Under the pieces are notes generated by a model that saw only the letters and a program-made list of their open reading frames with translations, made no database searches and was not told where the DNA came from. The translations under genes and the position numbers were made by a program. A stretch of DNA of 64,000 nucleotides from Actinophytocola xanthii (lineage in GTDB: Bacteria > Actinomycetota > Actinomycetes > Mycobacteriales > Pseudonocardiaceae), in contig NZ_MSIE01000045.1 of the NCBI RefSeq assembly GCF_001921205.1, positions 1-64,000 on the forward strand, written 5' to 3'. Numbering within the stretch: the first letter of the stretch is position 1; each line of letters starts with the position of its first letter. This document shows positions 46,339 through 54,758 of the stretch, piece by piece.

Positions 46339-48045
46339 GTGACGAGCGCGACCGACACGTTCCAGGCAGCCAGGGACTTCCTGCTCGAGTACCGGGAGGA
46401 CTACCACCGCGCCAGCGCCGACTTCGCGTGGCCGAGCCTGACCGAGTTCAACTGGGCACTCGACTGGTTCGACGTGGTCGCCTCGCGGGAGCCGACCGCG
46501 AGCCGCCCCGCGCTCTGGATCGTCGAGGAGGACGGCCGGGAGACCCGGTGGACCTTCGCCGACCTGTCCCGACGGTCCAACCAGGTCGCCAACTGGTTAC
46601 GCGCCAACGGTGTCCGGCGCGGTGACCGGGTGGTCCTCATGCTGGGCAACCAGGGTGAGCTGTGGGAGACGATTCTCGCGGCGATGAAGCTCGGCGCGGT
46701 GCTGATCCCCGCGTCGACCCTGCTGGGCGCCGCGGACCTGCGCGACCGGGTGGACCGCGGCCGGGTCGCGCACGTGGTGGCACGTGCGGAGGACACGCCG
46801 AAGTTCGCCGACGTGCCGGGCTCCTACACCAGGATCGCCGTGGGGGAGCGGGTCGAGGGCTGGCTGGCGTTCGCCGACTCGGCGGGGGCGTCGGGGGAGT
46901 TCACCCCGGACGGCGTCACCTCTGCCGAGGACACTCTGCTGCTGTACTTCACCTCCGGGACCACGGCCAAGCCCAAGCTGGTGCGGCACACCCACGTTTC
47001 CTACCCGGTCGGCCATCTGTCCACGATGTACTGGATCGGGCTCGAGCCGGGCGACGTGCACCTCAACATCTCCTCGCCGGGCTGGGCGAAGCACGCCTGG
47101 AGCAACGTCTTCGCGCCCTGGAACGCCGAGGCGACGGTGTTCATCCACAACTACTCCCGCTTCGACGCGACCGCCCTGATGTCCCAGATGGATCGCTGTG
47201 GCGTCACCTCGTTCTGCGCTCCGCCGACGGTGTGGCGGATGCTCATCCAAGCCGACCTGTCCCAGCTGCGCACGCCGCCGGCGAAGGTCGTCGGTGCCGG
47301 CGAGCCCCTCAACCCGGAGGTGATCGAGCAGGTCTCCAAGGCGTGGAACGTCACGATCCGGGACGGCTTCGGCCAGACCGAGACCTCGGTCCAGGTAGCG
47401 AACACGCCGGGTCAGCCGGTGAAGCCGGGCTCGATGGGCCGCGCCCTGCCCGGCTTCGGCATCGCGCTGCTCGACGCGGCCGGGGTGCCCAGCGACGAGG
47501 GCGAGATCTGCATCGACCTGTCCCGCCGGCCGGTCGGCCTGATGGCCGACTACGCCGACGACGAGGAACGCACCGCCGAGGTCATGCGTGAGGGCTACTA
47601 CCACACCGGCGACGTCGGCTCGCGCGACGCGGACGGCTACATCACCTATGTCGGGCGCGCCGACGACGTGTTCAAGGCGTCGGACTACCGGATCTCGCCG
47701 TTCGAGCTGGAGAGCGTGCTCATCGAGCATGAGGCCGTGGCCGAGGCCGCCGTGGTCCCCTCGCCCGACCCCATCCGCCTCGCCGTGCCCAAGGCCTACG
47801 TCGTCCTGACCGCCGGGCACCGCCCGGACGCCGACACGGCCCGCTCGATCCTCGCCTTCGCCCGGGAGCACCTGGCTCCCTACAAGCGGATCCGCCGGCT
47901 CGAGTTCGCCGACCTGCCCAAGACGATCTCCGGCAAGATTCGCCGCGTCGAGCTGCGCGGTCGGGAGCGGGAGGTCCACCAGGACCCCTCGGCCACGGTC
48001 GGCGGCGAGTACCGCGAGGAGGACTTCCCCGATCTCAAGGCGTGA
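46339..48045 (+). CDS. AMP-forming acyl-CoA synthetase
   Basis: 568 residues of the ANL superfamily. Adenylation motifs: P-loop LLLYFTSGTTAKPKLVRHTH, A5-like DGFGQTETSVQVANTPGQPV, YYHTGDVGSRDADGYITYVG, hinge GRADDVFKASDYRISPFE, and the catalytic Lys near the end (LPKTISGKIRRVELRG). The closest type is medium-chain/aromatic acyl-CoA synthetase. It probably feeds the adjacent isomerase-like enzyme. A 105-bp segment of this gene (47810-47914) is duplicated 2.95 kb downstream. Confidence 0.92.
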   Translation: MTSATDTFQAARDFLLEYREDYHRASADFAWPSLTEFNWALDWFDVVASREPTASRPALWIVEEDGRETRWTFADLSRRSNQVANWLRANGVRRGDRVVLMLGNQGELWETILAAMKLGAVLIPASTLLGAADLRDRVDRGRVAHVVARAEDTPKFADVPGSYTRIAVGERVEGWLAFADSAGASGEFTPDGVTSAEDTLLLYFTSGTTAKPKLVRHTHVSYPVGHLSTMYWIGLEPGDVHLNISSPGWAKHAWSNVFAPWNAEATVFIHNYSRFDATALMSQMDRCGVTSFCAPPTVWRMLIQADLSQLRTPPAKVVGAGEPLNPEVIEQVSKAWNVTIRDGFGQTETSVQVANTPGQPVKPGSMGRALPGFGIALLDAAGVPSDEGEICIDLSRRPVGLMADYADDEERTAEVMREGYYHTGDVGSRDADGYITYVGRADDVFKASDYRISPFELESVLIEHEAVAEAAVVPSPDPIRLAVPKAYVVLTAGHRPDADTARSILAFAREHLAPYKRIRRLEFADLPKTISGKIRRVELRGREREVHQDPSATVGGEYREEDFPDLKA

Positions 48046-48069
48046 GGGCGATCGTCGACGGGCGCCGGG

Positions 48070-49611
48070 TCACCGCACGGAGAGCGCGTGCCGAAAGACG
48101 TTCCCGGGGTCCCAGCGTGACTTCGCGGCACGCAGGCGGGGGTAGTTCGCGTCGTAGTAGAGGGTGTGCCAGGGCCTGCCGGACGTGTTCTGGGTCGGGT
48201 CCGCCAGGTCGACGTCGGGGTAGTTGACGTAGGCGCCGGCCGCGGGAACGCCGCCGGTGTCGGCGTACACGTCCCGGTAGAGCTCGCGCAGCCAGTCGAC
48301 GTGCCGGGCGTCCTGCGCCGGGTCGGCCCAACCCGTGAGGTAGAAGGCCAACATCGTCGAGTCGCGCCGTGCGGTCGCCGTGGCGTCCGCGCGGAGGGAG
48401 TTGATCGCGCCGCCGTAGGTGTTGAGGCTCACCGACCCGGCCGCCGTCTCGTAGCCGGTGCGGGTCAGGTGGTGGTACAGGGCGGCGCGCTGCCGCTCGG
48501 TCAGGCCGGTGCGGTGGAAGGCGGACTTCACCTTCAGCCGCCACCTCTTGCCGTCGTCCTCGACGTGTCGAAGCGTCGCCGCCAGCCAGGGCAGCGTCTC
48601 CTGGGACCGGGACGGCGTGACGTCGACGCCGTCGCTCAGCGCGGCGACCTGGTCGTCCAGCACGTGGGCCGCGTCGGCGGGGACCTGTCCGGACAGGACG
48701 TGCACGCCCGTGCTCCGGCGGTTGAGGACCAGTTCGCCGTAGAGGCTCGTTCCAGGGTCGCCGGGTGCGCTGTTGCGTTCGCACCAGGTGCCGAAGTTGC
48801 CCGCGAGTCGGTGGAAGCCGCGCTCGTCCATGCCGTCCCAGGGCCAGCTGACGTGGAAGTTCAGCACCCGTGCGGGAGGGGCGGGCAGCGACCGGAACCA
48901 GTACCGGGTGACCACGCCGAAGTTCCCCCCGCCGCCTCCGGTGTGCGCCCACCACAGCTCCCGGCGCGGATCGGACAGTTCGCTGGTGGCGACCACGGCG
49001 CCCACCTCGCCCGACTGGTCCACGACGACGACCTCGACCGCGTACAGGTGGTCGCTCGCGAGGCCGTGCAGCCGGGACAACCGGCCGTAGCCGCCGCCCG
49101 CGACGTGCCCGCCCGCCCCGACGCCGGGGCACGAGCCACCCGGGATCGTGACGCCCCAGCCGAGGTAGAGCGCGCGGTACACCTCGCCGAGCGTCGCGCC
49201 CGCCTCGACCGCGTACGCCGCCCGCCTCCGGTCGAAGTAGACACGGTTCAGGCCGGCCAGGTCGATCAGCACCCGCACCTCCGGGTCGTCGACGAACCCC
49301 TCGAACCCGTGCCCGCCGGCGCGCACCGCGACCCGGCGTCCCGAGCGGACCGCGTCCCGCACGGCGTCCACGACCGCGGCGGTGGACCCGACGACCCGCA
49401 CCTCCTCCGGTGCGCCGACGAAGCGGCTGTTGCCCCGGCGCACGAGGTCCTCGTACCGCGGGTCGCCCGGGAGCACGTGAACCGGGCCGAGCGGCGGCGG
49501 GCAGTTCTCGGGGTCGCTGTTCGGCGACGTCGCGCCGAGGCCGGCGGTGGACGCGGCGGCGCCGGCCGCCGCGCCGGCGCGCAGGAGGTTTCGGCGGCTG
49601 TGCTGGGTCAT
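48070..49611 (-). CDS. Tat-exported BBE-type FAD-linked oxidase
   Basis: 513 residues. Tat signal with twin arginine (HSRRNLLRAGAAAGAAAS). FAD-binding PCMH domain: VRAGGHGFEGF carries the His, and PGGSCPGVGAGGHVAGGGYG the Cys, that allow bicovalent FAD attachment in berberine-bridge-like oxidases. The C-terminus ends with a BBE motif (YYDANYPRLRAAKSRWDPGN, then VFRH). It is likely an extracytoplasmic oxidase of a sugar, alcohol or natural product. ATG at 49611 with GAGG 8 bases upstream. Divergent from a TetR gene with a shared operator. Confidence 0.9.
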   Translation of the reverse strand: MTQHSRRNLLRAGAAAGAAASTAGLGATSPNSDPENCPPPLGPVHVLPGDPRYEDLVRRGNSRFVGAPEEVRVVGSTAAVVDAVRDAVRSGRRVAVRAGGHGFEGFVDDPEVRVLIDLAGLNRVYFDRRRAAYAVEAGATLGEVYRALYLGWGVTIPGGSCPGVGAGGHVAGGGYGRLSRLHGLASDHLYAVEVVVVDQSGEVGAVVATSELSDPRRELWWAHTGGGGGNFGVVTRYWFRSLPAPPARVLNFHVSWPWDGMDERGFHRLAGNFGTWCERNSAPGDPGTSLYGELVLNRRSTGVHVLSGQVPADAAHVLDDQVAALSDGVDVTPSRSQETLPWLAATLRHVEDDGKRWRLKVKSAFHRTGLTERQRAALYHHLTRTGYETAAGSVSLNTYGGAINSLRADATATARRDSTMLAFYLTGWADPAQDARHVDWLRELYRDVYADTGGVPAAGAYVNYPDVDLADPTQNTSGRPWHTLYYDANYPRLRAAKSRWDPGNVFRHALSVR

Positions 49612-49650
49612 GGCGCAAGCCTCTCGGCGCGCACGGCCCACGACGAGTAG

Positions 49651-49678
49651 TTTCGTCACACGAGCTGATGTGACGAAA
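49651..49678. promoter_or_regulatory. TetR operator in the FAD oxidase/TetR divergent promoter
   Basis: A perfect 10-bp inverted repeat, TTTCGTCACA (49651-49660) and TGTGACGAAA (49669-49678), separated by 8 bases. It lies between the two divergent starts and touches the Shine-Dalgarno sequence of the TetR gene. Confidence 0.85.
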
Positions 49679-49689
49679 AGGAGTCGGGG

Positions 49690-50496
49690 GTGGAGTGTGT
49701 CGAATGCGCGGGTTCGTTGCCGCGCGACCCGGGGCGGGGACGCCCGCGGCGGTACTGCTCGCGCGCCTGCCAGGCACGGGCGTACCGGCGCCGACGCGAC
49801 CACGTCGCGGCCGGGCGACGCCGCGAACCCGCCGGTCGCCCCGCGACGACCGCCACCACCGTGCGCGAGGGCCTCGTGGAGCTCGCGATCAGGACCGCCG
49901 ACGCCGCCGGTCTCGGCGCTGTCGCCATGCGCACCCTCGCCGAACGTGCCGGGCTACCAGTGCACGCGCTGTACCAGGCCGTCCATGACCGCGCCGAACT
50001 GCTCGCCGCGATGGCGGAGCGCACCATCGGCGACCGCATGCCCCAACGCCCCGCCCCGGCGGACCCGCGCGCCGCGCTCGACCAGCTTGCCCGCGACGAA
50101 TGGGCGATGTACCGCCGCCACCCCTGGCTGGTCACGATCCTCGCCACCGGGCGGCCGCCGACCGGTCCCGCGGTGCTGTCCATCGTGGACCGCGCGGTCG
50201 AGGCGCTCACCCTCGCCGGCTACTCGCCGGCCGACGCGTTCGCCGGCTACCTCGCCCTCGACGGCTACGTCCAGGGGATGGCTCTGCTCGTCGACCGCGA
50301 GACCGCCGACACCACCTACCACACCTGGCGAACAGCCACCCTCCACCGCCTGGAGCGCACCGGCCGCGTCCAGCGCCACCCGTGGCTGGCCGCCGTCCGG
50401 CACAGCGACCCACGGCGAGCCGCCAGGGAGCTGGACACCTGGTTCGACTTCGGGCTCCGCCGCCTGCTCGACGGCCTGCTCCCCGCCCTCCCGTAG
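49690..50496 (+). CDS. TetR-family regulator with N-terminal four-cysteine zinc-finger-like segment
   Basis: 268 residues. Residues 3-27 hold CVEC and CSRAC (Cys 3, 6, 23, 27), a zinc-ribbon-like knuckle followed by an Arg-rich stretch. The TetR HTH is at about 57-100 (VREGLVELAIRTADAAGLGA, then RTLAERAGLPVHALYQAV). The rest matches the TetR_C ligand-binding fold (ALDGYVQGMALLVDRETADT). It probably represses itself and the divergent FAD oxidase through the site at 49651-49678. GTG start 6 bases after AAAGGAG. Confidence 0.88.
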   Translation: MECVECAGSLPRDPGRGRPRRYCSRACQARAYRRRRDHVAAGRRREPAGRPATTATTVREGLVELAIRTADAAGLGAVAMRTLAERAGLPVHALYQAVHDRAELLAAMAERTIGDRMPQRPAPADPRAALDQLARDEWAMYRRHPWLVTILATGRPPTGPAVLSIVDRAVEALTLAGYSPADAFAGYLALDGYVQGMALLVDRETADTTYHTWRTATLHRLERTGRVQRHPWLAAVRHSDPRRAARELDTWFDFGLRRLLDGLLPALP

Positions 50497-50571
50497 CCGT
50501 GGGCGCTCAGACCAAGGCGCTAGGTGACTTGGTCATGAGGTTGGTGACGGTGTGTTGGCTTGATCATGGGT

Positions 50572-50625
50572 GAGGCCTCCGGTGCGGTGGTGATTGCGAA
50601 GTCAGTCACCACACTCGGAGGCCTC
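50572..50625 (+). terminator. Nested stem-loop just before the IS481 transposase start
   Basis: Outer stem GAGGCCTCCG (50572-50581) pairs with CGGAGGCCTC (50616-50625), inner stem GTGGTGA (50587-50593) with TCACCAC (50606-50612). It sits directly upstream of the transposase ATG. Such hairpins protect transposons from activation by outside transcription. Confidence 0.6.
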
Positions 50626-50626
50626 G

Positions 50627-50767
50627 ATGGGACACGCTAACGCTCGTTTGACCGTGCATGGACGCCTGGTGTTGGTTGAGCGGGTCGCTGCTGGCAGACC
50701 GGTCGCTCATGTGGCGAAAGAACTCGGTGTGTCCCGGCAGTGTGCGCATCGGTGGGTGCGCAGCCGC
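50627..50767 (+). mobile_element. IS481-family transposase, N-terminal fragment
   Basis: 47 codons with the IS481 N-terminal HTH: GHANARLTVHGRLVLVERVA, then VAHVAKELGVSRQCAHRWVR. The frame is cut after RSRR, exactly where sequence copied from the acyl-CoA synthetase gene begins. The DDE catalytic domain is missing, so the element is dead. The left terminal repeat may lie near 50530-50580 but cannot be fixed without another copy. Confidence 0.85.
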
Positions 50768-50868
50768 CGGGCACCGCCCGGACGCCGACACGGCTCGCTC
50801 GATCCTCGCCTTCGCCCGGGAGCACCTGGCTCCCTACAAGCGGATCCGCCGGCTCGAGTTCGCCGACC
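50764..50868 (+). repeat. 105-bp duplicate of the acyl-CoA synthetase gene
   Basis: Matches 47810-47914 at a constant offset of 2954 with one substitution that I can see (T for C in CGGCTCGCTCG). It is in the same orientation as the source and fused to the IS481 fragment. It encodes the segment HRPDADTARSILAFAREHLA of the synthetase. Confidence 0.9.
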
Positions 50869-50892
50869 ACGGCCTGCCGTCTCGTGTCCGGC

Positions 50893-51279
50893 TCAGTTCG
50901 CCGGGCTCGGTGTGGACGGTGCCGCGGTGATCACTGTGTTCAGGATCTGGCGGGACGTGGTGAGGTCCTCGATGGCCTGGTCGATCCGGTCGCGTTCCCG
51001 CCGCAGCCGCGCCACGAGGTCCGGACAGATCGGCACCAGTCGCTCGCCGTCCTCCCGGATGCACGGCAACACCGAGGAGATCGTCGCGGTGGACAGGCCA
51101 GCAGCCAGCAGGCCCCGGATCCGGCGCACCACGGCGACGTCGGAGGACAGGTACTCCCGGTACCCGCTTGGTCGGCGTTGCGGTTGGAGCAATCCCTGCT
51201 CCTCGTAGTAGCGCAACAGCCGTTGGCTCACTCCGCTGCGTCGGGACAACTCCCCGATCCTGATCGTCTGCACCGACAC
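50893..51279 (-). CDS. MerR-family regulator of the divergent exporter
   Basis: About 128 residues. MerR HTH: RIGELSRRSGVSQRLLRYYE EQGLL, then YREYLSSDVAVVRRI. A dimerisation helix follows (RLRRERDRIDQAIEDLTTSR). Only one or two cysteines are present (PC, IC), so metal sensing is not certain. The GTG at 51279 has GGGAG 5 bases upstream; an alternative GTG at 51294 adds five residues. It is divergent from the MFS gene, with the operator between. Confidence 0.87.
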   Translation of the reverse strand: MSVQTIRIGELSRRSGVSQRLLRYYEEQGLLQPQRRPSGYREYLSSDVAVVRRIRGLLAAGLSTATISSVLPCIREDGERLVPICPDLVARLRRERDRIDQAIEDLTTSRQILNTVITAAPSTPSPAN

Positions 51280-51300
51280 TGCGACTCCCGCCACACGGCA

Positions 51301-51331
51301 TTGACTCTCACATTCGTGTGAGACTTTACGG
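51301..51331 (+). promoter_or_regulatory. MerR-type promoter/operator of the MFS gene
   Basis: -35 TTGACT (51301-51306) and -10 near 51326-51331 (TTACGG), with an overlong 19-base spacer that contains the dyad TCTCACA-TTCG-TGTGAGA (51306-51323). Long spacers with a central dyad are the hallmark of MerR-activated promoters. The MFS start codon follows only 9 bases later, which suggests a leaderless mRNA. Confidence 0.8.
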
Positions 51332-51339
51332 TCCGCGGT

Positions 51340-52545
51340 GTGACGCCCACAACGATCCCACCCGGTACTCCGGCGCCCGCCACGACGAGGCGCGCGGCCC
51401 CGATCATCGTCGGTTTCCTCCTGTGCATCTTCGCGATCGGCACAGCCGAGCTGCTGGTGAGCGGCCTGTTACCGCAGATCGCGGCCAGCATGCAGGTCTC
51501 CGTGGCCAGCACCGGTCAACTCGTTACCGCATACGCCCTCGGGGTGGTGGTCGGCGGGCCGCTGATCACCGTGCTCACCGCACGGATGCCCCGCAAAGGT
51601 CTGGTTCTTGGTCTGGTCGCGTTGTTCATCGCCGGGAGCCTGGTCAGCGCGGCGGCGACCTCCTATGGCCTGCTGGTGGTCAGCCGGGTGCTGGCGGCGC
51701 TGTCGCAGGGAACCCTGTATGCGATCTCCCTGGTCGTGGTCACGGCCGTCGTGCCACCCGAGCGGGCAGGCCGGGCCATCGCCATCGTGGTTTCCGGCCT
51801 CACCGTCGCGACCGTGCTGGGTGTTCCCCTCGGCGCCCTGCTCGGCCAGGCCTTCGGCTGGCGAACACCGTTCCTCGCCGTCGCGTTGATCGCCGCCGCG
51901 GGTGGTGCGGTCCTGGCCGTGGCGATGCCGCGCACACCGGCCTCGGCCACTGGCGCCCGGTCCGAGCTTCGGGTCCTGGCGCGTCGCCCGGTGCTGTTGG
52001 CCATCACCACGACCGCCGTCGGGTTCGCCGGCGTCGGCATCGTGCTGACCTACCTCGTGCCGCTGTTGACCGAGGTCAGCGGCTTTTCTGGCGGTGCGGC
52101 GTCCGCCCTGCTGCTCGCCTACGGCGTCGGCAGCCTGCTGGGCAACCTGGCCGCCGGCCGGCTGACCGACGTTTCGCCGCTCATGACGGTGCGGATCGTG
52201 TTCCTCGGCCTGACGGTGGTCCTGGCCACCCTCCCGTTCGCGGCCACCTGGCAACCGACCACCTTCGTCGCGGTGCTGGCCTTCGGCCTGCTGGCCACTG
52301 CCACGATCGCGCCATTACAGGGCCTGCTCCTCCAGCACGCCGCCGACGCGCCCACCCTGTCGGTCACCGTCAACGTCAGCGGGTTCAACCTCGCCAACGC
52401 GTTCGGCGCCGCGCTCGGCGGGGGCATCGTCGCCGCGGGCGCGTTGCGGTGGAACGGCCTGGCCGGAGCCACCCTCGCGCTGGCCGGTCTCGGCCTGTCC
52501 TGGCTGGCCATGTCCCGCACGGCAACCGCCCCTCAGGAGGCATGA
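51340..52545 (+). CDS. MFS exporter, DHA1 (12-TM) family
   Basis: 401 residues. Motifs: IFAIGTAELLVSGLLPQIAA at TM1, motif A region GGPLITVLTARMPRKGLVLG, LSQGTLYAISLVVVTAVVPP, and motif C-like VSGLTVATVLGVPLGALLGQ. This is the arabinose-efflux/AraJ-like DHA1 group of drug or sugar exporters. The GTG start has no Shine-Dalgarno sequence, fitting a leaderless transcript. Its stop overlaps the oxidoreductase start, so the two are coupled under MerR control. Confidence 0.9.
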   Translation: MTPTTIPPGTPAPATTRRAAPIIVGFLLCIFAIGTAELLVSGLLPQIAASMQVSVASTGQLVTAYALGVVVGGPLITVLTARMPRKGLVLGLVALFIAGSLVSAAATSYGLLVVSRVLAALSQGTLYAISLVVVTAVVPPERAGRAIAIVVSGLTVATVLGVPLGALLGQAFGWRTPFLAVALIAAAGGAVLAVAMPRTPASATGARSELRVLARRPVLLAITTTAVGFAGVGIVLTYLVPLLTEVSGFSGGAASALLLAYGVGSLLGNLAAGRLTDVSPLMTVRIVFLGLTVVLATLPFAATWQPTTFVAVLAFGLLATATIAPLQGLLLQHAADAPTLSVTVNVSGFNLANAFGAALGGGIVAAGALRWNGLAGATLALAGLGLSWLAMSRTATAPQEA

Positions 52546-53432
52546 TGCGCGCTGTCCAACTCGACCGGCCCGGCGGGCCCGACGCACTGACGGTGCGCGA
52601 CATCCCGGTCCCCACCCGAGCAGACGGCGAGATCCTCATCCGCACCGTCGCCAGCAGCATCAATCCGGTGGACTGGAAGACCCGGACCATGGTCGGCGCC
52701 GACCGGCTGCCGATGACCCTCGGCTGGGACCTCGCCGGGGTCGTACTCGCGAGCGATCATCCCGGCTTCGGCACGGGTGACCGCGTGATCGCGATGTCCG
52801 CACAGTTCGCCACCGGCCGGGGCACCTGGACCGACATCGTCTCGCTGCCCGCCGACCTGGTCGCCGCCGCGCCGGCGACCGTCAGCCTGCCCGAAGCCGC
52901 GACGTTGCCGCTGGCCGGCCTGACCGCATTACAGGTTCTGAACAGACTGCGGCTCACACCGGGACAGACACTGCTGGTCACGGGTGCGGCAGGCGCGGTC
53001 GGAGGACTGGCCGTGCAGCTCGCCGCCCACGAAGGAATCGTCGTCCACGGCCTCGTGTCCCGACCGGAACACCTCGACGCCGTCCGTCAACTCGGAGCCG
53101 ACGAGGTGACCGACCAGACGGGAGCGTTGGGCCGTTACGACGCCGTCTTCGACACAGCCGGGGTCCACGTCCCGCACGCGGTCAAGGACGGTGGTCGATA
53201 CATCACCGTCGGCGCTGACGCCGTGACCGACGAACTCGCCGAGCGCACGATCGACGCCGGCCCCAACTACGTCGAGCAGGACGGCGCCGGTCTGACCCGG
53301 CTCGCCGCGCTGGTCGACGCCGGGGGACTGCGCCTGCGAATCGGCACTCACTACCCGATCCACCAGATACACCACGCACATCGACGAGCGGAGCGGGGCG
53401 GCATGCTCGGCAAGGTCGTGCTGACCTTCTGA
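52545..53432 (+). CDS. NADP-dependent quinone oxidoreductase-type MDR protein
   Basis: 295 residues, zinc-free medium-chain dehydrogenase. N-terminal GroES-like part (VRDIPVPTRADGEILIRTVA, then SINPVDWKTRTM) and nucleotide-binding loop LLVTGAAGAVGGLAVQLAAH. Two ATGs are possible: 52542 overlaps the MFS stop (ATGATG), while 52545 is 5 bases from AGGAGG and is preferred. It probably reduces a quinone or enone, matching export and detoxification by the same operon. Confidence 0.88.
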   Translation: MRAVQLDRPGGPDALTVRDIPVPTRADGEILIRTVASSINPVDWKTRTMVGADRLPMTLGWDLAGVVLASDHPGFGTGDRVIAMSAQFATGRGTWTDIVSLPADLVAAAPATVSLPEAATLPLAGLTALQVLNRLRLTPGQTLLVTGAAGAVGGLAVQLAAHEGIVVHGLVSRPEHLDAVRQLGADEVTDQTGALGRYDAVFDTAGVHVPHAVKDGGRYITVGADAVTDELAERTIDAGPNYVEQDGAGLTRLAALVDAGGLRLRIGTHYPIHQIHHAHRRAERGGMLGKVVLTF

Positions 53433-53613
53433 CCGCGCGCCGTCCACGAGAGCGAGTCCGCCCGCCGGAGGGGACCAGGCGCTCGCCGGGAGGGTGCCGG
53501 CGGACCCGCCCGGTCTAAGGCACTGGGCCATCCGATCTGAGTCTTTGCCCGATGCGTAGCGCTGGCGCCTGATCGACGATGAAACACGTCGGACTCGGTG
53601 GCAGGAGACGAGA

Positions 53614-54411
53614 ATGCCCTCAGCAGTGATCGACGGACTGGCACGCGGCGCGCGGGAGCAGGACTGGCCGCCGCTGCCGGAGTGGGAGCACCGCCCGCTG
53701 CACCGGGCCGTGCTCGGCGCGCTCGGGCCGGTGGACGGCCTCCGCCTGCTGGACGTCGGCTGCGGTGTCGGCCTGCTGCTGCGCTCGGCGGAGAGCCGGG
53801 GTGCGCTGGTCGCCGGGGTCGACTCCGCCGTCGAATCGCTCGAGATCGCCCGGTGGGCGTTGCCCGAGGTCGACCTGCGGGTCGGCGACGCGACCGCGGT
53901 GCCGTTCCCCGACGCCGCCTTCGACGTGGTCACCGCGAGCACCGCGGTGCCACCCGGCGGGCGGGACCGAGTAGCCGTCCTCGCCGAGCTCGCCCGGGTG
54001 ACGCGAGCCGGTGGACGGGTGGCCGTCGGAGGTTGGGCGCACCCCGCCGGCTGCTGGGCCCAGGAGTTCGGCAGCCGCCTGCGCCGGTTGGCGCCGGACG
54101 GACCGCTGACCACCGGGACCGGTGCCGAGCCCGGCCTCGCGGGTGACCTGTCCGCCGCCGGGCTGACCGTGCTCGGCGGCGGCGAGCTCGACTGCCCGGC
54201 CGTGTACCCCACCCGGGGCGCGATGTGGGCGGCGATGCTCGGGAGCGAGCAGCTGCTGCAGGTCATCGGCTTCGCGGGGGAGCGCGCCGTGCACGAGGCC
54301 TTCCTCGCCTCGGTCGAGCCCGTCGTCGCGGCGGACGGCTCGGTCCACGTCAGCAAGGCCTTCCGCTTCTCCGTCGCCGCCGTGGCCGGTCCGCCGTGTT
54401 TCGCCCAATGA
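53614..54411 (+). CDS. Class I SAM-dependent methyltransferase
   Basis: 265 residues. Motif I LRLLDVGCGVGLLLRSAESR, acidic loop VAGVDSAVESLEIAR, and the post-II region VGDATAVPFPDAAFDVVTAS. The C-terminal substrate-binding part carries a conserved-looking GAMWAAMLGSEQLLQVIG. Substrate unknown. ATG preceded by a GGAGACGAGA stretch. The upstream 180 bases (53433-53613) show no gene. Confidence 0.85.
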   Translation: MPSAVIDGLARGAREQDWPPLPEWEHRPLHRAVLGALGPVDGLRLLDVGCGVGLLLRSAESRGALVAGVDSAVESLEIARWALPEVDLRVGDATAVPFPDAAFDVVTASTAVPPGGRDRVAVLAELARVTRAGGRVAVGGWAHPAGCWAQEFGSRLRRLAPDGPLTTGTGAEPGLAGDLSAAGLTVLGGGELDCPAVYPTRGAMWAAMLGSEQLLQVIGFAGERAVHEAFLASVEPVVAADGSVHVSKAFRFSVAAVAGPPCFAQ

Positions 54412-54509
54412 CGATCTTGTGAATACCGGCGAAACCGCTCAGTATCGGTGACCGGCTGTCGACAGAATGGGTGCGAGCACGACCACACCCCGAGACTGTG
54501 AGTAGTCCA

Positions 54510-54722
54510 ATGAGCACCGAAACCGCCGTCCTCAACCCGACCCGGACCACCGAGAGCCTGCCCACCGCCCTGTGCAGCGTGGTGTGGAGCCAGGGTCACT
54601 GCTACGTCCGCGAGGGTTCCCTCGGCCGGTCGCGCTGGGTCGGGATGGACCACCGGGGACGCGCGGTCTCGCTCACCGACGCCGACCTGCGCCGCCGCGG
54701 CTGGAGCCTGCGGCGCGCGTGA
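54510..54722 (+). CDS. Small hypothetical protein
   Basis: 70 residues, family not recognised. It reads as a small beta-rich domain (ALCSVVWSQGHCYVREGSLG, then RWVGMDHRGRAVSLTDADLR) ending in basic residues. The ATG is weakly preceded by GTGAG. Located between the methyltransferase and the phosphatidyltransferase. Confidence 0.55.
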   Translation: MSTETAVLNPTRTTESLPTALCSVVWSQGHCYVREGSLGRSRWVGMDHRGRAVSLTDADLRRRGWSLRRA

Positions 54723-54758
54723 CCTCGCCCGCCGGCGGCGGCCCTATAGGGTCGCGCC

